The position numbers and the translations under genes were made by a program. A stretch of DNA of 64,000 nucleotides from Lyophyllum atratum (lineage: Eukaryota; Basidiomycota; Agaricomycetes; Agaricales; Lyophyllaceae): positions 806,001-870,000 of the forward strand of contig JACGCN010000013.1 of the NCBI GenBank assembly GCA_014905825.1, written 5' to 3'. This document shows, piece after piece, positions 24,858 to 35,672 of this stretch. Within the stretch, counting starts at the first letter, position 1; every line of letters starts with the position of its first letter. The notes under the pieces are model-generated. The model saw only the letters and a program-made list of their open reading frames with translations, was not told the origin of the DNA and searched no databases.

Positions 24858-25614
24858 AATTGGTTTTTTGGATTATTTCACTACTGTACCCTACTGTATA
24901 TCTCTCTTTTATTATCACTTATAAGCACAAGTCATAACAGTCGCCAAACGGGGTCACTAGACGCCTATAGCGTAGTGGAGCTTCGTACCAGGTCGCAGGT
25001 AGGTATCTTACAGGGCAGGGTCCTACTTAGGGGTTCCAGGATACATCCTTGTCCCTACTTAAATACTATTTCCCCGGGTTCACAAGCCCACCCTGCTGTA
25101 ATCCTTACTCCAATCTATTCCAGGACTCTATATCTGTATCGTTTGAACAATCGTCACTACGGCTGCGGTGCAAGCCATAGGGTATATGCGCGAACAGCGA
25201 CGTGTCCGACCTTCGCTCAGTGCCAACCAAGGTTTAGTCGCCGCGACAGATAAGCCAGGGCTTCTTCGTGCGGACGCGATAGTCATGAAGAATGCACCTT
25301 CCAAAAACAATGCGGCTACGATGCGATCACACCTTTCCAGCTCGTGCTCAGTATATTGGTCGCCAGTGAGCAGGGAGTCGGCGATCGTCCCGCTTTGGAT
25401 TTTCATTCCGCGATGCAGAAATAGCATCAAAAACGTACTCGAACGCGCTAAAAGACAGACGGTGAATGGTTCCAATAGCACATGAATAAAATGATCATTC
25501 AATCGTTACTCAAATTTGAAGTATGTGATACCACCACGCTTATCCGTCGCAGAGCCGGGAGTCCTTAGTGTACACCGTTACAATGTTTGGTTGACCGGAG
25601 CTCAATCCTGAGCC
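24858..25614. other. Convergent spacer between SAC3 and the MARVEL gene
   Basis: Both flanking genes end here. One 120-codon open frame on the minus strand (25128-25502) has no motif, no obvious intron partners and no family resemblance, so I leave it unannotated. The rest is presumably 3' UTR. Confidence 0.4.
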
Positions 25615-26410
25615 TCATGCCATGGCTTCCACCTTATCACCATGAGCAACGTTGGCCGACAAACCAACGCCTGTTCGACGCGCGGATACATAGACAACCG
25701 CCGCAGAAACCATTGCTGAAGGTCCATAGCGTGAGGTCCCTGCAAATCGCGGACATAGGCGGATACATACAAAATATCCAGAGCACGATGGAAAGTGCAA
25801 ATGTGGTTTTTCCAAGGGGGCACCAAGTGTAGGCTTCGCCATCAGAGGGCCTATCGAAGTCGCACTGCAGAGGAAACTGTGTTCCAAACATGATGGTGAG
25901 AGCTGTGCACGAGATGCGTCAACTCGAGGGTGCATGTGTAAGTTGTGCCAGAGCAGTTACCAAGCCAAGTGACCGCGAAGAAGGTGAATGATGCGAAGTG
26001 AACTGAGGCTCGCGTGAGTTTGTGTGATGAGAGGGGTCGATTGCTATAGGACAATCTATGGCGAGGGTTAAGGTCATTGCGGGAGATAGGAACGTGCAGA
26101 GGAACTCACAGGACGCTTGTCCACACCCATGTCATGGTCGACCATACAAGCCCGATGCATGTGAATATGACTGCGGGATGGCTTCAGCGAACTATACTTC
26201 TTCGGAGAATACCTGATTGACTAACACATATAAGGCGCAAAGCCATAGTACGTGAACGGGACACTCAAAGCAGTCGTGATGGTTTGGAAGATGCCGAAGG
26301 CTAATGTCAAGCCTGCATGATTACTTCGATAAGCAGAAGTAAGTGGAACAACTTGAACGAGAGAATCACATACTGTAAAAGGTCGTTCGCAGTTTGAAGA
26401 AGGTCGACAT
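25615..26410 (-). CDS. MARVEL-domain four-helix membrane protein
   Basis: Six small exons join into a protein of about 169 residues with four membrane helices in the MARVEL pattern: LTLAFGIFQTITTALSVPF, VIFTCIGLVWSTMTWVWTSV, ASVHFASFTFFAVTWLALTI and TFALSIVLWIFSMVSAAVVY. The WCPLGKTTFALS box before helix 4 is typical of fungal members. Exon 1 is 26374-26410 (MSTFFKLRTTFY), followed by a GTATGT...GCAG intron of 61 nt. Exon 2 is 26228-26312, and a 46-nt intron separates it from exon 3 beginning at 26181. The stop is the TGA at 25615-25617. MARVEL proteins act in membrane apposition and vesicle traffic; no specific role can be read here. No single exon is long enough to reveal the family by itself. 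Splice choices rest on frame, consensus sites and helix continuity. Confidence 0.75.
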
Positions 26411-27044
26411 GCTGCCCGAAGTCTTCGAGGAATCCGATACGACAATGGCGGTTTGGTCCTCCGAGACAACGTTATGTGGGGGCTTTATAACCTAGACCTC
26501 ACTTCAACGTTGCCCGAAGAGCTGCGGAGGCAGCGGAGAATGATTGGAGTATGATGCCTTGGCCAATGGAATTGCATTCTTCGGGCGTTGGTATGATGCT
26601 TGTCAATCAATGGTGGCTTGTGACCAGCCAATTGCCAAGACCTTGAACTTCTAAGCTTGCTTCGGCGTTCGAGTTTGACTGAAGTCAGCCGACGAAGTGG
26701 AAGAAGGCAAAAGCGCAGCCTCGCCAACCAAGTTGTTTGCGCAAATACTGCTCGACATTGCAACCACTTTAGCCGCGAGGATTCCTGATCATGAATGTAG
26801 GAAACATAAGCGCACGTGGACGTTCTTGGTATGAGACTAGGAAACATAAAAGTAGTGTTCATTTGTCGCGTACATACATAGCTTACATACACTTGTGCCC
26901 AGGATTGTACAACACCAGGAGGAAGTACATCGATACAAATACAATAACCAGAAGATAAAATGATTGCCCAACGTTGCCCATCGAGCTAAATTACAGGCCT
27001 CGGCCACATCTTTCACTCACTTCTCTCAATCATTCATCACACAC
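26411..27044. other. Spacer upstream of the MARVEL gene and downstream of the FHA gene
   Basis: Both neighbours are transcribed leftward, so this holds the FHA 3' UTR and the MARVEL promoter. No further gene is supported; the 26485-26892 open frame is basic and motif-free. Confidence 0.4.
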
Positions 27045-29570
27045 TCAGCTGAAGGCCAGGGCCGACCACGTCACGATAGCACCAACAGTCACAGCGGTCG
27101 CGGTCTGCACTGCAACAGTGGTGATCCTCCTGAGACGCTTAGGGGGCGGCGGCCGCAGCAAATCGTGGTCACGGTGACAGCACACCGTCGTGGCCTCGTT
27201 GGCGGAAGTGATAGGACCCGCTGCCTCTGCCATCGTAACATCAGCTGCGTCACTAGCACCAACAACACCATCGTCTTCGGGAGTGCGCAAGTGCAAGACT
27301 CTCTCCCTGACACCCTCGATGCCCTCATCCGCTTCATCATCGGAACGCTTTCGCTTCAACGATGTCGCGGTCGGTGTGAGTGCGGGTGCAGGGGTCTGCA
27401 GACGTTCAGACCGCCATTCGTCAGCAGCACTGCGTATAATACATACCTGCGCCTCGACATGCTGGGCGATCGTTGCCAGCGCTGCATCGCGTGCGGCTCG
27501 GACCGCCTCGAGCTCGGCGCTCATCTGCTTCTGTGTACTTTCTCTGAGGTTCCGCATTTCTGGATGAGGTCAGACACTGGGCCAATTGCGGCCACCAGAA
27601 GACCTGGACTTACCAAGGACAAGCTCGCGTAGGGTCTCGATGCTGGCTCTGACATCAGAGCGCTCATGAAGCATAATTTCGTCGGACATGGCGGGGAATG
27701 CCTCTGCTTGGTCTCGGAGGGCGTCGATTTGGGCTTGCAGGTCAGAGATGTCGACGTCTGTGCCATCCACGCGGTCAACCAGCATCGTGTATTGAGCGTT
27801 GACATCTGACACGCGTTCATCGAGATCGCTTAGTTTATCTGATATGAGATGCACATTGGTGTTGAAGCGGGCCTTGTATTTCCGTCGATGCGTCTGTAGC
27901 TTAGCCACCTCGCCCTACACGATGCACAAGATGAGCTTAAGGTACGTAACGAATGAAAAAAGCATATATACCTGAAGCTTCTTCAAGCTTGTTTGCAGCA
28001 CATTATCCTCATTCTTGGTGATTTTCATCTCGGGGAAGACCTCGATGGGAGACAGAGTGATCGATTCTTCCCTGGGAGCTTCGGCAATTTCAACGCGCTG
28101 CGCATGAGGCTCCGAACAGATAGAGCCGAGACTCATCGCCTTCGAAATCGACGGCGGCGGCGAAGAAGATGCCGCAGGAGAAGGTTCACTGATGTTAACA
28201 GGTGGCTCCATTGGGGCTGCCGAAGAAGAGCGTTCCGGTGAGGAGGAACGAGAGCCAGGCCACGCTCCAACGACATTATGTTCCTGTTGCGAGGGTTGCT
28301 CTTGCTCGGGGCTTATGCTACGGCGAGCAGATACAGGAGACGGGCTTGCGAGGTCCATGGAGGAGGTTGATCGGGAACGTGCTTGAGAGTGACGTTCGTC
28401 TTCAAAATCGTTGATCTCGCCGTATGACAAGCCCGCTGAGAATGGGTTGTCGTAAGAGGGTGCATAAAAAGGGGGGGAGTGTGTCCCAGCTCTGTAGTTC
28501 GGCGAACCAAAGCGCGGGCTATCCGTCCATTGAGGAGGTGAACGTGGACTGTAAAGAGGGGAATCGAACTGGGGTGGGGAGTCAAACACCAATGGAGACG
28601 GCTGCCATACATGCGAGGGCGATCGAGAGCCTCCGGGCTGGCTTTCCTGAGCAGACAATGCACCTGGTACGTGAGCAGGTGGTAAGAGTCTCTTGAGTGC
28701 TTCGAAAGCGCGACCTAGGTGGGATTCCGGTTCATGGCTGCGCCTGCCTCGTGGCTGAAGAGGGAGCGCATTTGCCCCAGAGGCGGGGATCTCCTCGATA
28801 TCAGAGTCGTGATCTGACATCGCCGATGAAATATTGTCGGAAGAAGGAGAATTGGGAACATAGACGCCATAGCGCCCGGAGCTGGACCTAGGCGGTGGGG
28901 ACCTGGTCAGATCTACGTGATTGGTTTGCTTTGCCGGAGTAATTGGCTTGAAGGGACTCTCAGGTCCTGTGCTATGGATAAGCTCCACTCGAGCAACGAC
29001 AGGTCGAACAAATTCGTTATGTCTTCCAACTGATTTACCGAAGGTCAGGACATCCCCATCGGCAAGCGTGGTAGGCGTCTCAGCCTTGATCATTCTTGAA
29101 ACGGCCTCGCCAGGCTTGCGGATGTGCGTTCCGTGGTGAGAGTTCATGTCAATGAGGTACGCCTAGATGCGAGACATTAGCGAGACTGATGATGGCATAC
29201 GAGAAAGGCGAGGGTAGCGTACATGGCCACTATCAGAAAAAGCGATCTTTGCATGCTTCCGACTGACGACTGCACAGCGAAACATGGCACCCTCGCTGTC
29301 GGTCTGGACCCTTTCCTCATTTGAGGGACGTCGACCGATGTGCACGACGCTGGAAGTGCTCCGGTGAAAGGTGAGGACGCAGGCAGGATCATCAACGGAT
29401 TTCTCAACACGAAGAATGATACCTGGGGATGATACGAATCAGTCTATGGCTGAGGCTTACAGACTGATTTGCCCACCCGTTACGATCTGGGGGGTTTGAA
29501 GAAAGGGGTCTTTGGAGAAGACATTCTGAGCAGGCCTTGTGCCTATATACTGGATATCCTCATCTAACAT
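27045..29570 (-). CDS. Tail-anchored FHA-domain coiled-coil protein, SLMAP/Far10-like layout
   Basis: The protein joins a phosphothreonine-reading FHA domain to a long disordered region, a coiled coil and one C-terminal membrane helix. The start is the ATG at 29570 (MLDEDIQYIGTRPAQNVFSK); G|GT is split by an intron before GIILRVEKS. FHA landmarks are HIGRRP, VVSRKHAKI and DMNSHHGTHI, with TLADGDVLTFG closing the domain (about residues 40-160). A Ser/Pro-rich stretch of about 300 residues follows, then LQTHRRKYKARFN...LRELV heptads and a second helix from MRNLRESTQKQMSAE. The C-terminus is a basic patch (PPPPKRLRRI) and the helix TTVAVQTATAVTVGAIVTW just before the TGA at 27045-27047. This layout matches SLMAP/Far9-Far10/PRO45, which anchors the STRIPAK complex to ER or nuclear-envelope membranes. 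Orthology is inferred from architecture only. Confidence 0.8.
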
Positions 29571-29756
29571 CGAATTCACTGCGAAACGGGGGCCTAATAT
29601 CAGGATTGTCTTGAAGATGGGCCAGGAGATGGTGGTCGACAAACACAAGTATGACATGACTCTCTTCCCTTTATCGCCGGAGCGGAGTCCCAAAGCCGGG
29701 CGGCTCTCCTCAGAATTGGCAAACGGGAAATCTACTTAAAGACCTTATCATGTCCC
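29571..29756. promoter_or_regulatory. Short bidirectional promoter between FHA and F-box genes
   Basis: Only 186 nt separate the two divergent start codons, so both 5' UTRs and any shared promoter must fit here. I see no TATA element. If the F-box start is the later ATG (29840), the gap is 269 nt. Confidence 0.4.
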
Positions 29757-31307
29757 ATGCATTCATCCTTTCCTCTTATCCCTTCCCAGGTGCGTTTCTT
29801 CTGCCATGTTGTTGTATCAGTCCTTGACCAGCCCCCCAGGATGTCCATTTGCTGCGCCCAAGTCCATTCCGTCTCCGAACCATGCATCGACGATCCCCGA
29901 CAGCAACTTGTTGAACTCGAATCCGAAATTCTGCGCGTCGAGGCCTTGCTCACTAAACTAGTCCAGAGACGGGTTCCCCTGAAACGCAGGATTAACCGTC
30001 GCTTCTCTCCGATGCTTTCGCTTCCCATCGAGCTATGTTCCGAAATATTCACCACGTGCTTTCCGCCTACTTGGGAAACGGAAGGGACGGAATCGCCCCT
30101 CCTTCTCGGTCAGGTCTGCACGGCGTGGCGGAACCTCGCGTGGACGATGCCTTGGCTCTGGAATAATATCTACTTGAACGTTACGCGCCCTACGTCGAAC
30201 CATGTCGACTTGCTTGAGGAATGGATCGCGCGCTCATCCAATTTACCTCTGTCAATCCATCTTAAGCTTAGACCGGAGGGTGCTAATATCAATATGCACG
30301 ACGTGACCCACATTATGGATGCCGTAGCGCGTTGCTCAAAGCGATGGCGCACCGTCAAGTTCGACGTCCCGTTTTTCTTCCCCGCTGATCCTTACTTCTC
30401 CAACTTAATCCCAAAGAAGTTCCCGTTGCTAACGTCTGCTGCGATCCAGGTGGAAGATGTTGCGACTCCCATGGACATGTTCCTTCTCGCACCTCATCTG
30501 CGAGACGTCCAGCTGCTAGGCTTCCCGCACAATTCCTTTGACCTCCGTTGGGACCACATTACGCGTCTTCGCCTGAACCCCACCACCGTCCAACAGTGCT
30601 TGGAGCTTCTTCGAACAGCGCCCAACCTTACCCATTGCATATTCGAGAACATAACGCGTTCGGACGTCGTCAACCCGACTCCCATTCTCGCCCCTAGCCT
30701 CCAATCGCTGGAAGTCATAAGCTTCACGAACACGCCCATCTCCGAGCTCCTCGACACTATTCGCATTCCCAATGCCCTCGACCTCTCGTTTCATGTCACC
30801 GGCAATACCTTCCCGCACTGGAGCTTTATCTCCCTCATGGTCCGCTCCTCCTGCGTCCTCGAACGCCTATCCCTCAATGCCGTTCGTATCTCCGAATGGC
30901 AGCTCTGGGAATGCCTCCAGGCTATCCCTTCCCTCCTTTCCCTTCACCTCACCGACCTCGAACGCATCACCAACGACACTATTCGCGTCATTAACCCACA
31001 GAACATCGCCTTACTGCGTTCGCAACGGTACATCCTGCCAGCCCTGCGAGAGTTCGCATACTCTGGCGCGGCCGAGGTCAATGTCCTTGCCACGGCGAAC
31101 ATGTTGTACGCACGCTGGATGGGCGTCGGCGCGGAAGGCACAGTCGGGAGCCTGGACAGAGTTGCACAGCTACAGTCATTCAAGTTCAAGACTATTGCTC
31201 AAGCCGTGTTTGAAGCGGGTGATCAGGACCAGTTGGACCATATGAAGCAACTCGTGAAGGAAGGGATGATTATCGAACTGGAAACTCGCGAAGGGAGATG
31301 GATATAG
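29757..31307 (+). CDS. F-box protein with LRR-like C-terminal region
   Basis: This single-exon frame of 516 residues is an F-box substrate adaptor for SCF ubiquitin ligases, of the type heavily expanded in mushrooms. A helical leader (RQQLVELESEILRVEALLTK) precedes the F-box, LPIELCSEIFTTCFPP through LLLGQVCTAWRNLAWTMPWLW, at about residues 85-145. The C-terminal 350 residues show loose leucine-rich spacing (SVVNPTPILAPSLQSLEVIS, LPALREFAYSG). The target is unknown. The first ATG is at 29757, but the ATG at 29840 (MSICCAQVHSV) is in frame and gives an N-terminus closer to related proteins, so the start is uncertain. Stop is TAG at 31305-31307. Confidence 0.82.
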   Translation: MHSSFPLIPSQVRFFCHVVVSVLDQPPRMSICCAQVHSVSEPCIDDPRQQLVELESEILRVEALLTKLVQRRVPLKRRINRRFSPMLSLPIELCSEIFTTCFPPTWETEGTESPLLLGQVCTAWRNLAWTMPWLWNNIYLNVTRPTSNHVDLLEEWIARSSNLPLSIHLKLRPEGANINMHDVTHIMDAVARCSKRWRTVKFDVPFFFPADPYFSNLIPKKFPLLTSAAIQVEDVATPMDMFLLAPHLRDVQLLGFPHNSFDLRWDHITRLRLNPTTVQQCLELLRTAPNLTHCIFENITRSDVVNPTPILAPSLQSLEVISFTNTPISELLDTIRIPNALDLSFHVTGNTFPHWSFISLMVRSSCVLERLSLNAVRISEWQLWECLQAIPSLLSLHLTDLERITNDTIRVINPQNIALLRSQRYILPALREFAYSGAAEVNVLATANMLYARWMGVGAEGTVGSLDRVAQLQSFKFKTIAQAVFEAGDQDQLDHMKQLVKEGMIIELETREGRWI

Positions 31308-32254
31308 ACTCAGATATATACTACCGCGGGGCGCCACCCATCCTCTCCGACACCGTTGCGCTACGTTCGCTCGCTGTATCCTGTGGCTCGGATTCCCGAC
31401 TTGAGGCGTGCAGGGACCTATTACTTCAGTTACAGGCACCCAACTCTGTATCTTGACCGATACTCTCTCCTATCTCGAGGTACCCACCTGTCAAGCCCAT
31501 CGCTGCCTTGTGGATCCAACCGTATACGTACGTCCTCACTCGTGACCATCCTTATCATATTGTAGATGTCCCCACTCTCTCGGTTAATTGTTCACTCTGG
31601 GTCTACAAGGTCTACCACCGCCTCTTCTCCTCTGTCTCTGATTTTTATACCGATACCACTCCATTGTAACTTGTGCACGTTCCTCTTCACTTACGATACA
31701 TAATCAATAGATAGGCTCTTTTGACGCATCCATCATCAAGTTCTGGGCGCTTCGGGTTCAGAGGCCGCGTCATACGACCACGTTAAAGCTGGGATGACCC
31801 TTCATTGGAATTTCACGGAATCAAAACGGAATGCGCGGGATTGGCATGTTCCTTCTTTGAAAGTCCGACGCCGGGGTCCGGCACCAGTCGGGGATATGTC
31901 TCGGTCCCGCTTCAAGCCTCTACTATGCGCCAAAACGATTACAGTCAGTTCGATGCTATCTTCCCTGTCCTAGCCAAAATCGAACGCATTTTAGGGTCAC
32001 TAGTCTTGTGTCGTAGTTCAACAGCTGTCTATCTTGGATGTGTCTCTCCATCAGTTCTTGACTTCGCGATTGGAACCGTACCTCTGTTCCTGGACGAAAG
32101 CCCTCCCAGAGGAATATATTGATCGAGGCTACATTGTCTACAGACCATATACTATGTCCTATCTTATCGAGGCCACGCTGTCTACGGACCTATGTGCTAT
32201 CCGACGCAGACCTTATACCTGCTGTGCATGAGAGAGAACTTGTAAGACCCCTCC
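31308..32254. other. Spacer between F-box and MYND genes
   Basis: No gene is supported in this 947-nt convergent gap. An imperfect tandem duplication of about 45 nt lies at roughly 32114-32205: ATCGAGGCTACATTGTCTAC in the first copy is echoed by ATCGAGGCCACGCTGTCTAC in the second. Confidence 0.45.
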
Positions 32255-33073
32255 TCACTTCTCCCGTGTCGCTTCGTCCTCTCCGCCTTTACCCTCGGCC
32301 TTCTTCTTGTCCTCCATAATTTCCAAATCGATCCTCGTGTTAAGCATCATTATACTCCAGTAGATCATAGGTGGGTTGGTCGTTGTCCTCTCTTTATTTT
32401 GTACGATGTCCCAAACGAACAGCTGCTCACCGTTAACACGCTTTGCGGTGGCCCGACCAGTTGGGAGGAATATCATCGACACGGACACATGATCGCCTCT
32501 TTCAAGCCGCAACCTGCGATCCCAGGCATTCTCGAAATATGGAGGCTCATATCCGCGCTGCTTGGCTGACCCCTCGAGCGAAACGACATAGGGTTCGGGG
32601 TCCTTCACTGATATTCTGCATGTAGGGGTGCGCCCTGCAGCAATTGCAACCTCCATAGACTCCTCCTCTTTTTTCTGTTGAATAGTAAAAACAACAGCCT
32701 TCTTGGTTAAGGCGGCCGCAAAATCGACATCGATGTCCTCCTTCATGAGCGCCCTGACTGCGCTTTCGACGAGGGAGGTATCATGGAATTGTAGAAGGTA
32801 ATTAACTGCAGAGTCCATTGCAGTGAGCGGTTCTTTATGAAGCTTGGTGTAGCATGTGTATTTGTGTGTCTTCCAGTGCGCCAATTGGTGTTCTGGCCTA
32901 TTAGAATGTCATCTTTCTGAGATAATGAGGCAACATACGGGCCGCGGAGTTTTTACTCACCCACAATAGTATGCTTCTCTACACGGACACATTTTCAGAC
33001 CTTTATCGCCAGATTTGCGGAGAAGCACAGAATAATAGCATATTTCGCAGGAGTGATAATGAGTATGCAGCAT
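32255..33073 (-). CDS. MYND zinc-finger protein
   Basis: Two exons encode a protein of about 245 residues. Exon 1 starts at the ATG at 33073 (MLHTHYHSCEICYYSV) and ends ...AYYCG at a GTGAGT donor; exon 2 begins G-PEHQLAHWKTHKYTC and runs to the stop at 32255. Together they form a MYND finger: CEIC, then CPC, YYC and H-x3-HKYTC, with the usual CQ replaced by HQ, as in many mushroom MYND proteins. MYND fingers bind proline-rich peptides. The remainder (VNYLLQFHDTSLVESAVRAL, SVSMIFLPTGRATAK) is an alpha/beta region without a motif known to me, ending in a Lys/Glu-rich tail. Intergenic distance to the PLC gene is about 180 nt, in the same orientation. The finger is clear; the role is unknown. Confidence 0.75.
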
Positions 33074-33250
33074 TTGGGGGGCTCAGATGATATACCGTGT
33101 CAGTGGGGTGTAAGCGTCTTTTGTGAGGTTGAAGGACACATAGGCTCAAATAAGTATTCAAATCGAGAACCACTCAAGAGTCTCCGAGACATGTCAAAGT
33201 TCCCAGTCAGACTACAGCCAAATCTGAAATAACATATTCTTTCCGTGCCC

Positions 33251-35672
33251 TTATACCTTCGCACCCACGTCCAACATACTAAGATGGATAAGAACACTCG
33301 CACCAGAGGCCTTGCCCTTCATATCCAACATGCGCACGAGGCGCCAGCCAGTCTGCAGATACGCCAAGCGCGCGCAGAACACGACCATCTTGTCGTCTCG
33401 CCCGAACTCGTCCTCCGAGATGACGAGCCTAATAATGATAAGGATGAGTTGTGGGGTCGGGACTCGACATATCGCAAGAAAGGAAAAAAACAATGTCGGA
33501 AGGACATGCAAGAAGTGTGGGAAAGGGGAGTAAGTGATGTAAGGTGACGAGCCATGGAAAAAGGGGAAGAAGCGGAGGAAAGCAGGAGAAGGGAGAGAAG
33601 CACGGAGCGGAGGAAAGTGAGGAATTGAACAGAGGAATATAGGGGACGGAAGAGAAGTAAGTAGAGCAGAGAACAGGGGAGCAAGGAATAGAAGAAAAGA
33701 TAGGAACGCAAGACAATAATGAAACGAAAGAAAGTAAGGAATTGAATAGAGGAATAGAAGGAGAGGAAGGGAAGTAAATAGAGCAGAGGACAGGGGAGCA
33801 AGTAATATAAAAGAAAGCCAGGAACGCAAGACAAGAATGAATCGTAGAAAGTAAGGAATGCGAAGAACGTGAAATGAGGGTCGTGAAACAATAGGAAGCA
33901 AGGATCCTACGAAAAAGAATGGCGAGAAATTCAAACACGTCAACGCACCGCAAGAACGCCAACTCATCCGGCGCAAACTCCCACTCAAACGTCCCATCCC
34001 ACATCGCGTCCGCACCCGCCCCAGGCACATCCCGCGTCCCCACCGTGCTCGACCTCCATTCCAAATCCCCCTCCGCATGCATCAGCTGCGCGCACACATA
34101 CGTCCCATACGTCTTCCCCGCCCGCCCATTCGGTGCCGGCACTGCCCAAAATAAAACACATCAGCAACGCAGGCCCCAAAACACCAAAAAAACCCAAGGC
34201 ACATACACGAGCTAACCCCAACAACCCTCCCCACCACCCTCCTCCTCCCCTCCCACACCCCCTCCACCCCCCTCCCCCCCCTCGGCCTCACCGCCCACCC
34301 CGGCCCCCCCACAAACATCCCCTCATTCACCTGCATCCCCCGATCAAAGCTCTGCCAATTAAGCGACACCACCTGCGCGCCGGAGCGCCAGAACGGGAGC
34401 GGGTTGGGGTTGGAGGACCCGATGCGCGTGCCGCGCGGGTAGATGCGCCGGAGGTGGCGCTGGGCGTGCGCGAGCAGGAGGGAGAGGGAGGGGGGGAGCT
34501 TGAGGAGGGAGGAGAGGGAGGATTCGGAGATGTTGATTAGGATGTGTTTGGGGGAGGTGATTTCTGGGGATTGGTGGTTAGAAGGGGGTGGAGGGAGGGG
34601 GGAGGGGAGGGGGTACCTTGTTCGAGCCAGCCTTTGCGTGGTTTCATGCTGCGCGCGTAGTATCCGAGCTGGGCGAGCTCTTCGGAGATGCGCGCGTGGA
34701 CGTGTTTCGGGGTCCTCTTGGGCCAGGCGGTGGCTCCGGCTTCTTCGTCTGCGTCTTCGTCCTCTTCGTCGGACGAAGACGAGGAGGAGGAGGAAGAGTC
34801 GGATTCAACGCCCGTGCCAGACGCCGTGGGTGGATAATATTCAACCTACCACAATTCATCATCAGAGTCACCGTTGTAGCATTGGAGTAACACAGATCCA
34901 CGCACCATCAAGAGAATCCGCCCCATGAGATGCTTCGGTGCAACTTCCATATCGTCGATGCCCTCCAACGGCCCATCCACGATCTTGCCACGCCACGCCT
35001 CGCGCATGATGCGCACGAGCTCCTTCTGCCCCTCCACATCGACGTGGCACTCAAGTGAGACGAGAACGGGCCAGTCGCCCGGGTCGACCGCAGCGCCGAT
35101 GGCGGCGCATACGCTCTCGAAGGAGACGCCTTTGCTGAAGGTGTGGCCGTGGGTGACGATGAGGCCCTGGGAGGAGGGCCAGACGTCGATCTCTGTTATA
35201 ATGTGACGTGGGTCAGGGGGTTAGGCAGGGCAGATGGGTAGAGGACGAACCGACGCAGCGCCCGTTGCGGTTGATGACGGCTGTGTAGGGGTCGGCGGAG
35301 GCGCGACCGATGATCTGGCGCGCGAGGAGGTAGGTGTTGTGCGAGGATCTACGCGTGTCTCAAGGAAGGTCAAAACGGTGCGCGGATGGTGGGGCGGAGC
35401 AAACGTACGAGACGAAATAGTGGGTTAGGGGCAGGGCATCGTCGACAGGTGGGGGTTGGACGGCAGGGCGCTGCAGGAGTGTTTCGGGCGACTGGTGGAA
35501 TGGTCAGACTGGCTGGGAGTAGTAGTTTCAGAGTTGAATGGGTGTATACTTCACCGACGGTCGTCTCGATAAATTCGAGAATAGCGGGGCTGAGGCGGAT
35601 GGAGTCCTTCGGTGGCGCGACGTTGTGGATCGTATCAAACTTCAAGAAATCCAGCATTTGCGTGTCGGCCAT
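33251..35672 (-). CDS. Phosphoinositide-specific phospholipase C (X, Y, C2)
   Basis: The enzyme cleaves PIP2 to IP3 and diacylglycerol at the plasma membrane. The start is the ATG at 35672 ([17 protein letters not shown]). The X domain carries every catalytic landmark: SHNTYL, VEIDVW, THGHTF and SLECH. An acidic Ser/Asp/Glu linker (about 34757-34805) separates X from Y. Y is seen as [20 protein letters not shown], and C2 as [20 protein letters not shown] through ELAFLR and [14 protein letters not shown] to the stop at 33251. A GTATGT donor after GVSS and an acceptor before PAPNG fix that junction (T|TG = Leu). The last intron is 520 nt (33429-33948) and holds a tandem repeat, which is very long for this locus. 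No PH domain or clear EF hand is visible, as in many compact fungal PLCs. The gene appears intact. Confidence 0.88.
33613..33862. repeat. 117-bp tandem repeat inside the last PLC intron
   Basis: The word GAAAGT(G/A)AGGAAT starts at 33613, 33730 and 33847, exactly 117 nt apart, marking two full imperfect units and a partial third. The sequence is purine-rich on the + strand, so the intron transcript is pyrimidine-rich. Confidence 0.85.
34225..34283 (-). other. G-run tract in the PLC coding strand
   Basis: The coding strand reads as many successive runs of 3-8 guanines, encoding Gly/Arg/Glu/Val-rich residues between the Y and C2 domains ([20 protein letters not shown]). The runs meet the usual G-quadruplex spacing rule. 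Further G-rich tracts lie on the + strand at about 34480-34535 and 34584-34612. Confidence 0.6.

Noticed and set aside
25128..25502. Possible second small membrane protein downstream of the MARVEL gene
   Set aside because: Its hydrophobic stretches are weak, no intron joins them into a four-helix pattern, and the stretch lies in the likely 3' UTRs of convergent genes.
33251..34078. 275-codon frame as a membrane-protein gene
   Set aside because: It runs through the pyrimidine-rich 117-bp repeat of the last PLC intron. The flanking pieces belong to the C2 domain, joined by clear splice sites, although retention is noted as a finding.
34133..34540. 135-codon Pro/His-rich + strand frame
   Set aside because: It is the complement of the G-rich PLC exon; PLC domain matches and splice sites on the minus strand explain the sequence.
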